NCBI RefSeq assembly: GCF_016801865.2
Contig: NC_068937.1
Span: 123,849,225-123,913,224, forward strand
DNA: 64,000 bases
Reading direction: 5' to 3'
Source: Culex pipiens pallens
Lineage: Eukaryota; Arthropoda; Insecta; Diptera; Culicidae
Part shown: positions 10,075 through 20,178 of the stretch, one piece after another
How the letters are laid out: each line of letters begins with the position of its first letter
Numbering within the stretch: position 1 is the stretch's first letter
The notes under the pieces: model-generated
The model's database searches: none
What the model saw: the letters and a program-made list of their open reading frames with translations, nothing else
What the model was told of the DNA's origin: nothing
Program-made: the position numbers and the translations under genes

Positions 10075-11936
10075 TTATCAACTTACTTCGATTCGGGACT
10101 GGCAACACCAGCCAGCAACAGTCAACTGTTCGGAGCTCCTCAAACTTTTCGATTTTTTCGCCGTAATTAACCGTGTTTACCCGCGAGTTTGCTGCTCCAG
10201 CATGCCAAGGGCCGGCCGTGGCCGTGGCAGTTCGAGTGCGGCCTCGAAAAACCCGCGAAGTTCATCTACCGGCAGAGTGCAGAAAGGTAAACACACCAAC
10301 GCCGCATCGACCGCCATCGCGCATGGGAGCGTGCCCAGTGACGTCACCGATCCATCGTTTTTACACGTGTCATACCGTCCACGTGAGTCCCCAGTACGGA
10401 CGAGACAATCGACCCGGGCATCCGGAAGCACTTCCGGCCAGCAGCAGCAGCAGCAGCAGTCCACCAGCACTACGACAACAACCACTTCCAACGTTCCCAC
10501 CAGCAACGAATTTGAGATGCTGAGTGGAGAAGAAAACAACACCGCCAGTGACAACAGCAGTACTGGCGACGACGATGATGATGATGAACTTGCGCGCAAG
10601 CAAGGAAAGCAGAAAAAGTGTAACTCTCCGAAGGAACGACGTCCACCTCCAATTTTTGTTTTGGATACGTTGGCTGACGATGTTGACGAGTTGCTTGAGG
10701 GACTCCAATATTGTCTCAAAATCAGCAAAACTTCTGTGCAAGTGATTACCCACAAGAAGCTGCATTTCGACTTGGTGGTGAAGAAGTTGAAGTTGCGAAA
10801 CTTCAAATTCTTCACATTTGATCCAGCAGAGAAGGTCCCAGTGAAGATCGTCCTTCAGGGATATCCGGACCGCCCGATCTCCGACCTGGAAGAACACCTG
10901 ACGGGCGTCAAGGTAAAGCCTCGAGAGATAAAGGTGCTCTCAAAATCGACTACGGTGACAGGTACGTACACCTTGTACCTCCTGTACTTCGATCGCGGGT
11001 CCGTCAAAATCCAGGACCTACGGCGGATCAAAGCACTGGACGGCTTCTTTGTGACGTGGCGATTCTATACGAAGAATCCGGCCGACGCAGCTCAGTGCCA
11101 CCGCTGTCAGAAATTCGGACACGGTTCCAGAAATTGCAATCTTCCACCCCGGTGCGTAAAGTGCGGTGAGACCCACTTCACCGAAAGGTGCAATCTTCCA
11201 CGGAAAGACCAGCTGGGGGAAAACGCCCAGCAGCACAAAGCGCGCGTCAAGTGTGCGAACTGTGGTGGAAACCACACGGCGAATTTCCGTGGCTGTGCCG
11301 CGCGGAAAAAGTACCTCGAGGAGCAGGACAAGAAGAAGAAAGCGCCAGCGTCCCGCCAACCTCCAAAGACATCGAGCTCGAACGCTGCAGCAGCTGGCGG
11401 CGGAGCGGTTCCATCGACCAACCCAGCGTACCCTCCCGGTTGGGGAGGTTCGTACGCTAGAGTAGCCGCTTCTGGGAGTGGTACTTCACCGGGACAAGCA
11501 GACGTCACCGGAGATGACCTCTTCACGCTTCCCGAGTTTTTCGCTCTTGCTGGAGAGATGCTCACGCGCTTCCGTGCCTGCCGGAACAAGGCAGAACAAT
11601 TCCAAGCTCTCAGTGAGCTGATGATGAAGTACATCTACAACGGATAAGCTGCCTTGTGCAGCGAAGTTTTTCGACGTCAATGGACAAAACATACTGTGAT
11701 TTAGTTTTAAGCTTTTCTATTTCTATCCTTTTCCTTAGTAAATCTAGAAGGTTTTTTTTTAATTTTTCCTTCTCTTGCCAAATCCATTGTTAGAATATCC
11801 AATTACATCAAAATGAATTATAGTTCAAATCATAGTTGAAAGGAACTCCAAAACTCTATTAGGTTATAAGAATTACAAAATTGTGAATTGATTGATTACT
11901 AATAAAAACTAATTGAATTGAATTATCAACTTACTT
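10075..11936 (+). mobile_element. Gag-only non-LTR retrotransposon (half-LINE) with target-site duplications
   Basis: An identical 14-base direct repeat (TTATCAACTTACTT) lies at 10075-10088 and 11923-11936. Between them is a 1,834-base element: a ~113-base leader, one ORF (10202-11647) and a ~275-base 3' region ending in TTGAA-type short repeats, the usual tail of some LINE clades. No endonuclease or reverse transcriptase ORF is present, yet both ends look complete. It therefore inserted as a gag-only unit using enzymes supplied in trans. This parallels gag-only LINE derivatives known elsewhere, such as HAL1 and HeT-A. Confidence 0.8.
10202..11647 (+). CDS. ORF1/Gag-like RNA-binding protein of a Jockey-type LINE
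   Basis: 481 residues from the ATG at 10202. I chose this start because an in-frame ATG at 10064 lies outside the element, upstream of its 5' target-site duplication. The N-terminal half is low complexity: basic and Ser/Thr-rich, polyglutamine at about 80-86, and an acidic Asp run at about 123-129. A region at about 220-250 resembles the PRE_C2HC segment found before gag knuckles. Three zinc knuckles follow: CHRCQKFGHGSRNC (299-312, CX2CX4HX4C), CVKCGETHFTERC (318-330, CX2CX3HX4C) and CANCGGNHTANFRGC (351-365, CX2CX3HX6C). This trio is typical of Jockey/I-group ORF1 proteins, which coat element RNA. The C-terminus (LPEFFALAGEML...) is a helical tail common in the family. The ORF is intact, which suggests a young copy. 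Confidence 0.85.
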   Translation: MPRAGRGRGSSSAASKNPRSSSTGRVQKGKHTNAASTAIAHGSVPSDVTDPSFLHVSYRPRESPVRTRQSTRASGSTSGQQQQQQQSTSTTTTTTSNVPTSNEFEMLSGEENNTASDNSSTGDDDDDDELARKQGKQKKCNSPKERRPPPIFVLDTLADDVDELLEGLQYCLKISKTSVQVITHKKLHFDLVVKKLKLRNFKFFTFDPAEKVPVKIVLQGYPDRPISDLEEHLTGVKVKPREIKVLSKSTTVTGTYTLYLLYFDRGSVKIQDLRRIKALDGFFVTWRFYTKNPADAAQCHRCQKFGHGSRNCNLPPRCVKCGETHFTERCNLPRKDQLGENAQQHKARVKCANCGGNHTANFRGCAARKKYLEEQDKKKKAPASRQPPKTSSSNAAAAGGGAVPSTNPAYPPGWGGSYARVAASGSGTSPGQADVTGDDLFTLPEFFALAGEMLTRFRACRNKAEQFQALSELMMKYIYNG

Positions 11937-12712
11937 TGGGTGAAATGCGTCAATTTAAGCAGCAGTAAATGTCGTGGATTTTTGTAAAATATATTTCAAT
12001 CAAATTTTTAATTCCATTTAAATAGCATGAAATCATATCAAAACCTGGTGTGCTAAATACCACAGCAATACCAATCCATGGTTTCCAAGGGCCAAGGAAT
12101 ATAAAAAAAAAACATTCCAAAAGCAAGCTGCAATTCTGATTGTTGGTGTTTTGCTATCATATAAAAACATGGGACACAATCTGCCGTGACGTCACAACGA
12201 TTTGACGTTAATTTCTTTCAGTTTATTTTTTGCTGTAACTCGAAAATTTCCACATCTACCCAGTTGCATTCGACGGGAAATTTATCATATTTTTAGGATA
12301 TGATCAGTAATTTTAGACTTTGTCTGAAGAATAAGTTGTTAATTAATAAACAAATTTTCAGACCGGCCATGCTTTATGCTGTGAAAATCTGGACAAGCTG
12401 TTGCTTAACCAAGAAGAAAAACTTCAGATGATTTAGAACGAATTTCTGAAATTGATTTTGAAACTATCTCCTACATAAAACTCATTTAGTTGTGAAAGCT
12501 ATAGCTATATTGTATACAATATTTCATTAAAAATTAAAAATTAAAAAAAGTTAAGCTGATCAACGATTTTAATTCCACACTAGGGTGACAATAAACAAAA
12601 TCGGCCTCAAGGATACGATACCCCTTGGTTTGATTCCTTAGGCTCAAATAAGTAACTGTAAAATTTTGAGCGAAATCGGTTTAAGTTTAAAGGTTGCTAT
12701 AGATCGTTAAAG
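11937..12712. other. AT-rich stretch, no gene seen
   Basis: Flank between the half-LINE and the SINE. An acceptor-like 'aattttcag' at ~12360 opens 24 codons, too short to support. Near 12585-12650 is a fragment with 'ctagggtgacaata' that looks like a degraded repeat. Confidence 0.4.
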
Positions 12713-12735
12713 TTTGAGAAAAAATAAATCTTTTC

Positions 12736-13408
12736 TAATCTAATCTAATCTAAAGCGCAGCCAATCTTTCGAAGGGATCCTGGAGAGTGCCTTAGGTTAG
12801 ATGACGCCTAGCACTCTTCTTGTCATTTATTAACATTTGTAGTGCGCCATTGCATCGAAATGCATTGAAACATCACAAGCGTTAAAGCGGCCAGGCCTAC
12901 TGCGTAAAGCCGTATCGCAGAGATGATTCGTAATTGGGTTGAGTTTGAGCACTGAATGTTCGAACAACAACACAATTCTGAATCGACAGGGGAGGAAGAA
13001 GCGTGGGGACACACCACCATACGCTCCGAGATTTGGTTGTATTCGTTGGGAGCACCATGCTAAGAAGGTTTGGTACTCCGGGGCCCTCTGGGATGGGACA
13101 TTGTATTTCCACGAATGCCCTGGACACTATTTACCGTGGTTATAGCGCCACAACTCGCTCTCTGTAACAGTATTCCTAATTCCAGTTCACGCTCACCAAG
13201 TCGTCATGGCCTAGTGGTTAGCATTTTTGCTTACCAATCCAAAGGACGGAGGATCGAACCCCGCCTCGAGCGACTTTGATTTTTCGTTCATATTCGTCAT
13301 TTCAAATTTCTATGTTCTTAACTTTCTCGTTGGGAGCAGATGGGAATCGAACCCAGAACCATTCGCTTACAAAGCGAACACCGTAACCAGTCAGCCACGG
13401 CCGCTCCT
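12736..13408 (-). mobile_element. tRNA-headed SINE with 23-base target-site duplications (copy A)
   Basis: A 23-base direct repeat (starting TTTGAGAAAAAATAAATC) lies at 12713-12735 and 13409-13431. The 673-base element reads on the minus strand from a tRNA-like head (13333-13407) through a second, oppositely oriented tRNA-like region (~13198-13270, plus strand). A ~400-base body follows, and the tail is a (TTAGA)n run (12736-12755, read on minus). Long duplications, a Pol III type head and a simple-repeat tail define a SINE. Copy B at 45512-46073 shares the ~240-base head but has another body and tail. Confidence 0.85.
13333..13407 (-). other. tRNA-Thr(TGT)-like SINE head
   Basis: 75 nt with a 7-bp acceptor stem GGAGCGG/CTGCTCC (one G-T pair), a 5-bp anticodon stem TTCGC/GCGAA around the loop TTTGTAA (anticodon TGT), and a B box GGTTCGATTCC-like segment. 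The fold is good enough for a tRNA. Its position at the 5' end of a retroposed unit makes it a Pol III promoter head rather than a working tRNA gene. Confidence 0.65.
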
Positions 13409-13902
13409 TTTGAGAAAAAATAAATCTTTTCATACCAAAACGTCTTCTTTAAATTGATAATAACTCGTCAGGGTTAACTCGGATTGTTTTGCGGTCTACG
13501 ACAAAGTTGTTTGTCATAAATTTTTACTCAAGAATCTCACACTTGACAATGATCGGACACGTTAAACGCCACCTTTTGGTAGAATTTTGATTTTTTTGCT
13601 TTTTCTCATACATTTTGCGGTTTTTCCCATACAAACTTCTACGATAAAAAGCAACCCTTATACCTAACCGATTTGGCTCAATATTTGCACAGTTACTTTT
13701 TTTTACCCAAAAAATCGAACCAGGGGGTATCTCTTTAGATTTTCCAAAATTTCGTTTTTTCTTGTCACCCTTTTCTACACTCAGTAATTTTTTAACTGAA
13801 AGAATGTACATTAGGGTGCCCAGAAAAAACGACCCCCTGCTCCAAATGTGGAAAACGGTTTTGGTGTTATTTTATGTATCTGTGTCAAATTTGACCAAAA
13901 TT

Positions 13903-15160
13903 AGTTAATATAAGTCCCTTGATACCCTAGACCCACCTTCACGAATACAATCGTGGTCTCATTCGATACGTCTTGGAGTCCCGTAAGACCCTGGTTAATA
14001 TTAAAAAGTTTGGAAAAGTACTTCAAAAGATATGCAAAAAAAAAAAATGATTTTGGCTTAAGTCCGGAAGGTTGAAAACGTGTGTTTTTGTAAAAAAAAC
14101 CATCATGATATTCATTTTTAGATAGGTATTTCCAACGAGCCAAAAAGATTGAAGATCTGATAACGCTATCCAAAGTTATGAGCACTTTAGTGATATTTTA
14201 GTTTCTCTTGGAGGCCGGAACTCAGATATTTTAATGAAAATGATGTCCGGATCCATCATGGGACCCATCATTCGTTGGATAATTCAAAGACCATTCAGAT
14301 GAGCCTAGAACATTGAAGATCGGAAAATCATATTGGAAGTTATGAGCACTTCAGTGATATTTTTAGTGTAAAGTTATTTTCTTAACCCTCTACAACCCAA
14401 CCCCGCCTTTAGACGGGTTTCGATTTAAAAAATTGCCAAAAATCCATTTTTCAACCAATTTTTGTTCTTTAAAATGCATTGGAAAGAACAACTCTTAAAA
14501 TTTTAGAAAATTTATGGGTTGAAAGTTTATGTGACTTTGCCAATGTTTTTAAAAATGTCATTTTTTTAGAGGTCAACTTTAGCAGTGTTTTTTACTAACT
14601 TATTTCTAATATTTTAAGTAAAAAGAAGTATGCAGTAATTTTTCTAGTACCCCAGACTATGCCTCTACGAATTTATTTATAATTTAAATGATAATGGTGC
14701 CATTTTATAGCAGAAAATGTGAAAAACATGCAAAAAATTGAAAAAGTTACTGTAAAAGCATGAAAAAATTAGATAGGCAAAATGTAATGATAGGAGGTGG
14801 TAGAGTAGGCCAAATACTACCAAAAACAAACATAAACTAAGCAAGATAAATGCAGATTAAAATACTAAAAATGAAACAACAAAAACAAGAAGAAGTAAAG
14901 TTTTCCGTAGAACAAAAGTTGCTCAAAATGACCTTCTGAACACGGGAAAAATAAAAAATTTCGAAAAAAAATTTGGGCAGTAGAGGGATAAACAAAAAAA
15001 AATGCAAAACAAATCCAATTGTCTCCAAATTTAGGGAAGACGTTTAAAAAGGATTTGAAAATTGCTGTTAAAAAAAAAAAAAAAAACAAGCAGAAACGCT
15101 ATATAAATGTGAGGAAGGCACCAACCACCCTAAGGTGGATGAGGTTACGTTTTTTTTAAT
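13903..15160 (-). mobile_element. MITE-like repeat, family T (copy 2)
   Basis: The terminal block 'gaggaaggcaccaaccaccc' at ~15112-15131, followed by 'aaggtggatgaggttacg', is the reverse of the copy at 3852. The body at 13920-14380 carries the same 'gaagatctgataacgc' modules. It is interrupted by a TTAA-type MITE at 14396-14987. No genuine gene is present. Confidence 0.6.
14396..14987. mobile_element. TTAA-type (piggyBac-like) MITE nested in family T
   Basis: The left end is TTAA|CCCTCTACAACCCAA and the right end is TTGGGCAGTAGAGGG|ATAA, so the termini form an imperfect inverted repeat starting CCC and flanked by TTAA (right site mutated to ATAA). TTAA flanks and CCC ends are the piggyBac pattern. 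It is 592 bases with no transposase. It interrupts the surrounding element and is therefore younger. Confidence 0.6.
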
Positions 15161-15869
15161 ACGTTTTTGAGGAATTTTGAAGTGTACTACCACAAAATAG
15201 TGAAACTTAATAAATCGCCTTCAAAATTTTCATCGTTTTTTTAAATGTCAAAAATCATTTTTTTTTCATATTCAATGAAAGCATTCGTATAAATATAATT
15301 TTGATTTAAAATTAATAACCGAGTAGAAAGTGGGCATTTTTATTTCCCATAGTAAGAAACTTGATAACTGACTGTAATAACAAAAATTACTAAAATTTGG
15401 TATTCAGCCCTCGACAGTTTTTTTTTGTATCTTTTGGCAGAAGCAAGATAGCACTATACTTTCTTTAAGAATTTTGTCAATAGCGTTCAAGCTAGGGGAA
15501 ATATACCCTTTCTAATCAAACACCTATCTTCGTCATATGGATAGTTTGATGCTCGATTAAAGCTCCAAAAATACTATTTAGGCTGTAAACTTACCAGCAA
15601 CAGCACAGCCTCGAGTAAGCAAGCAAATTTATGCCATTTACTGGCCAAAAAGTTCAAATTTAATGCACTTTTGATCATAATTTCTATTTTGCGAGACCAT
15701 TTCTCATCATTTTGTTGGCACACTCATCCACACGAAAGATGAGAGCTTAACCGCTTACTGAATATCGTCGAAATCAACTTTTCACTTGCGCTAACGTTTT
15801 CAAAGCGCTTAAGATAAGAAATTGCTTCCAATTACCGGAAACATGTTCTTTTGAACATTAGTTAGTCAC

Positions 15870-16079
15870 TTACTTGAAGAATAATCCCGAAACATGTAAA
15901 TAATTAGCAAGCGCCATCAAAAAAACAAACGCGCCAAGTCGTTTGACGTTTGACTTTTGACGACCCATTCCAATCGACGGCTGAAGAAAACCGAGCCGAG
16001 AAGCGGAGGCAAATAAAGAACAAAGGGTGACCACCAACACCACTAGCAGCAGCTGTTGGAGTGTCTGATTAGAATACAT
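15870..16079 (-). CDS. Small ORF with signal peptide, possible secreted peptide
   Basis: 69 codons from an ATG with a purine at -3. Residues 1-27 form a classic signal peptide: a polar N-terminus, a hydrophobic core LLLVVLVVTL, and a likely cleavage after FASA. The next stretch, SRLGFLQPSIGMGRQ, continues to a dibasic KR, with a glycine-arginine just before it that could serve amidation, so a peptide hormone precursor is conceivable. The stop TAA overlaps a consensus donor (CAA|GTAAGTG), so the frame may instead continue by splicing past residue 68. No family is recognised. The upstream minus-strand flank is AT-rich. Chance remains possible. Confidence 0.35.
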   Translation of the reverse strand: MYSNQTLQQLLLVVLVVTLCSLFASASRLGFLQPSIGMGRQKSNVKRLGAFVFLMALANYLHVSGLFFK

Positions 16080-18594
16080 TTCGGAAATATTTTTTTAAAT
16101 GCTTGTAGAAGGAACAGAATAACTTTTAATAAAAGTGAAAATAAACAGAAATGTTCACAAAAAATTGCTCTACTTGTTGGTGTACTTGGTTTTAATAAAT
16201 TTGAAGGAACACTCCAGGTTATCCAGCATCATTCAAACACGACCGCTTATTAGGCTTAAAATGGGTATATTTCCCCTATTGTAATAATTTTTCAATTGAC
16301 AAAAACATGAAAATTACTAAAATCAAATAATAAAAATGATAGTTTTTAATACACAGTTAAAATGCTTTGCGGAAAGCCGGGTCTGCACCGATTGATACCA
16401 ATCATTAGATTTTCTAACACAACGATTATATTTGCCACATGAAAGCACACAAGTTACGAAAGCTGCAGAAACCTTCAAAAGATTCACACATTTATTTAAA
16501 TAAATGTATTTTTCGGGATTCCAACGCAACAATAATCAATCTGGAAATAGCAGTTTTTTTTTAACTTGACAACACAAAAATAAAAATTCGTCAAAAAGGT
16601 GACTTGCAACTTGAAAATTTATTATGAACCATTGCGGCAATTCAGATAAAAGCTTGCATTCTGGAAAGCGGCAGAGATAATAATATCTGTACTGCATAGA
16701 AACAAGCAGCACCAGAGCATCCATTTGATACCAGCCATAAAACAAGAAAACGGGGAAGCACTCGTCAGTCATCATTTTCCGGAAGCCCAGCTGGAACTTC
16801 CGCTTTCATAATCCCAGGGAGAAGGGAAAAAAAGTGGTACTCTTTGCTGCCAACGACAGCAGGCGTCAATGATACGTTAAATAGAGTTAAATCCTTAACA
16901 CGCTGGCTCGGTGTGCCTTTTGTGCCACGTGGTCGTAAATTCCCTCGAGGGAGATGGTTAAGAGCCGGTTTGTTGAGAGGAGCTGTTTTTCCATTGTACT
17001 TTTGCTGTTTTACAACGATAAGATGTCTTGCCAGAGGTTTGGGATGATCTACAGCATGTAATGAAAACGGTTATGATGATGAAAGTATGTATGAAATATA
17101 TGTTTAAGGTCTCAAATAATCTAGATTCAAAAATGAACAAATTGGTGAATTATCCTGAAACTTTTTCAAGCAACGAATCACCTTTCATCAGGAGTGAAAT
17201 TAATTAGCAAAAGGTGTCACCCCTCAAAACTTCAAGAACCAACCAACTTTGCATAAATCAATCTTCCCCTTGAGTATTTTCCAACTTTCGCCTCGGGAGG
17301 AAAACCCTTAGCCGTCGTCGCCACAATTACGCCCCCATTAACCGCACCTTACCGCACAAGTCAAGGTACTCATTTATTATGCCTTTTCCTTGGTGGGGTT
17401 CACCCACTCAGAGCTTTTTTTCCCCCCTCAATGAGTGGGAAGGAAAGCGTTGACATTGGAAAATCGACCTACCACTGGGGGAAGCAGCAGTAAACTTTCA
17501 CCGATCTCAAGACGACGACGACGACGACGACGACGTTCGTTATTAAATTTTATGATCTCTCGTTTTCCATAAACACTGTTTTAAAGCAGAGCAGGGTGCC
17601 AACTTGGATAAAAAAAACTTGAAATTGTTTTCAATAACTTTTAGTATAATAAATTCAATCAAATTTGAAGTTGATTTTTTATCGGATAAAAGCATTCTAT
17701 AAAACTGCATCTAGCCACAATCACTACTAAAAAAGCGGTTTAATATAATAATTTGAACTATATCAAAATAAAAAAAAATTGATTTTGTAATTTGGAAAAC
17801 AATCTAATACAAACAATACAAAAAATGGATGATGAAGAACTAATGGTTTAGACTAAATAGTTAGGAAACGTCGTTGTTGTTTATTAAATTAAGGTCCCTT
17901 TACCAAATTTAGGGAATGAAAGCAAAAAAAAGAAAGTTGAAAGTCACCCTGCAACCTTCCTTTCTTTAAGTAAACAGTCCTTCAAGACTCGGTTTCCGCA
18001 GTTGGGAAAATACCTTCCCACTCACTTCCTCCCTTTTAATTTATCTCCCACGTCGGAAGTGGGGCAAAAAACTTTTCAATTCTTCCCGCGAGTTTTAATT
18101 CCTCCCAAGGATCCACCCAGCCGGCAGCATCCCTTTGTCCCAGGCGTGGGGGGAGGGGGGTCACTCCTGTGACGATACCATCTTGCCGCAGAAAGCAATT
18201 TTCAGCCCCAAGCGGGTTCGGGCAACTCACAGGAATAAATTAACCCTCAACGACGGACGCCGTAGTCCGTTTGCAATTAGAAAGTGCTGAACGCGATTCT
18301 TTGGGGAAGAATTGATTTGAAATATTTTTGACTTATTTTGTGTGTTGAAAAGGTTATTTATATGTCATTACATACATCATAACTTATGAAGAGTTTTTAA
18401 ACACACATTTTTTTTTTTAAATTTCATTTTTTTTCCAAAGAACTAGTCAACTGGTACTGACCCTTTGGCCACTGCAGTCGAGACGCGTGCATAAAAAAAT
18501 ACGACTGGCCATGCGACGACGAGGATGACATTCGCGCGATAAGGACCGCGCCGTGACGACCCTCGAGTTGAAGCTCGCGCACACATTTCGCACA
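16080..18594. other. Single-copy DNA without a supported gene
   Basis: Mixed composition with GC-richer islands near 16.8-17.05, 17.23-17.48 and 18.0-18.3 kb. A (GAC)n microsatellite occupies about 17511-17534. A 64-codon minus ORF at 18036-18230 lies downstream of the candidate terminal exon at 18595-18694 and could be its 3' untranslated region. Confidence 0.4.
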
Positions 18595-18694
18595 TTACTC
18601 AAACCGGAAGGCGTCGTCGTCGTCGTTGAAATCGTCGCGAATGTCGTGGAGCAGGGAGGATCCTTGGAGATTCCGGGGGTTGCGATAAATGGCA
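18595..18694 (-). CDS. Candidate terminal coding exon of an unidentified host gene
   Basis: On the minus strand a good acceptor (gactacatttcag) at 18695 is followed by one base and then 32 codons to TAA (18597-18595). Third positions are mostly G or C (about 23 of 32). The peptide begins AIYRNPRNLQGSSLLHDIRD and ends in an acidic run and AFRFE. It looks like the cytoplasmic or disordered C-terminus of a larger protein. I do not recognise it. The exon enters in phase 2, so it cannot directly follow the phase-1 exons at 60.6 or 56.2 kb without another exon between. Another frame of the same stretch is also open, which limits certainty. Confidence 0.4.
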
Positions 18695-18710
18695 CTGAAA
18701 TGTAGTCACT

Positions 18711-18730
18711 CACACACACACACACACACA
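18711..18730. repeat. (CA)n microsatellite
   Basis: About ten CA units just upstream (in minus-strand sense) of the acceptor at 18695, where they contribute a (TG)n run to the putative intron. Confidence 0.85.
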
Positions 18731-19327
18731 TACACTAGGGTTGGTTTAATGCATCACAACTGCTGGAGTGTTGGCGCGAGACATGGTGATAATTACTTAA
18801 TTTCAAGAGGAAAACCTTCATTTCCGTGACGACTGGTGCAGTTGAACTTTGCTGTGTAATGAAAAAGAGCTTTTTCAGAGAATTTTATAGAAATTAATTA
18901 AAAAAATACCGGGGATTTTGTTTTATTGTGGTTTTATTATGTTGATGAGTTTAGTTATTCAGGCTTTTCAAGATACCTTGTTATATTTTTTCTCTAGTAC
19001 ATTTTAAACCTCCTTTTGCGGTGCCACGGAAGCCGCGAAATCAAGGCAACTTTTTGTCAATACCGTGATATGCCACGTATTTTGAAATAATCAAGTTAAA
19101 AAAAATGTTTCAAATGGCATTTCAACAACTACTTTTTTCTTTTATTTTCAGACTCACCTTTAAAATTTAAATAAAATTTACACAGCAAACTAAGATACTA
19201 TTATTCAATGCACATAAACAATAATGATTATACGCAACACTGATGTTTCTTTTAGTTTCGTGCCATAGTGCTTACGAATTCTATAGTTTTTCTAAATGAA
19301 AAGAGCTACAATAAACTATTGTAAATC

Positions 19328-19838
19328 GACGTCGTCGTGCAATCTTGTCGCATCCGCCATTTCGACGTTCCGAGAAAAACGCGTTTTAATGTTTGACCTT
19401 GAATAAACAAAAACGAAAGCACGCAATGTAAACAATAACAAACACGTTTTGTTTGGCTGACCATTCTGTGCATTGTCCCGAAGTTTGGTTGAAGTTGGTT
19501 GCTGGAGTCCCGAGTTATAATTACAAATGTTTACGGTAGTCTAACTTGTACGTGCGTCAAACGCGTTCTGACCAGAAATCCCTTTGGCCAATTGTCGCAC
19601 TTACATCAATTTTCAGGGAGTGACAAGATAGCACGACATGATTGAAACTTCTTTCATATTTAAAGTGGCAAAAATACACGGAGTTTTTTCGGTTTTCATT
19701 GAATATCCCAGGATTGAAATCGAATTTTGAGGACCTGTAAAGGTCAAAAGGTGAGGCATTGTTAGCTGCACAAAATGGCGTTCTTAACTCAATTTGGCCC
19801 AAAATGCACGTGCGACAAGTTAGCACGACGGCGACGAA
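19328..19838 (-). mobile_element. Dispersed inverted-ended repeat, family D (copy 1)
   Basis: A ~510-base element with ends of the form CGTCGTCGTGC.ATCTTGTCG at the left and CGACAAGTTAGCACGACG at the right. Full or partial relatives: 44290-44620, 47338-47752, 48238-48333, 61051-61563 and 63198-63660. An internal copy of the terminal motif (tgacaagatagcacgac) occurs near 19620-19640. Translations look alike between copies but are interrupted, so I regard it as non-coding. Confidence 0.65.
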
Positions 19839-20146
19839 ATGGCATTGCAAAATTCTTAATCAAATTTCTCTGAGAAAAATAAAAAAAGGACAAATTTGCA
19901 CTTGTTTTCACAAATCGTAGCATTAATTGCAGCACGTCCAAATCGGCCACATCCCAGCAGAGGTCCCTTAGCACCAACCGGCTAAGGACGAGTTCAGTAT
20001 GCCACAAAGGCACCAAACGCTACCTCCCGAACCACCCCCCAAAAGGGATGGGGAACTCAGGGTAGTGTTGGTAGAGAGTGATTCGTTTTCACTGACCATT
20101 TCCTGTTTTGGTTTCCGCCCGGATAGTTTTGGAATTTCGTTCCGCG

Positions 20147-20154
<8 letters not shown>

Positions 20155-20178
<24 letters not shown>
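20155..20178. repeat. (CT)n microsatellite
   Basis: Twelve CT units. The surrounding 19839-21555 is otherwise single copy. An 87-codon plus ORF (19999-20262) runs through the repeat, but nothing else supports it as a gene. Confidence 0.85.

Noticed and set aside
10064..10201. Upstream in-frame ATG extending gag by 46 residues
   Set aside because: It lies outside the element, before the 5' target-site duplication, so it cannot belong to the element's own ORF.
10177..10815. 212-codon minus ORF opposite gag
   Set aside because: Shadow of the low-complexity part of ORF1. Its poly-Ser and poly-Cys runs are complements of the polyQ and poly-Asp codons.
12736..12755. (TAATC)n considered as telomere-like DNA
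   Set aside because: It is the simple-repeat tail of a SINE with target duplications, only about four units long.
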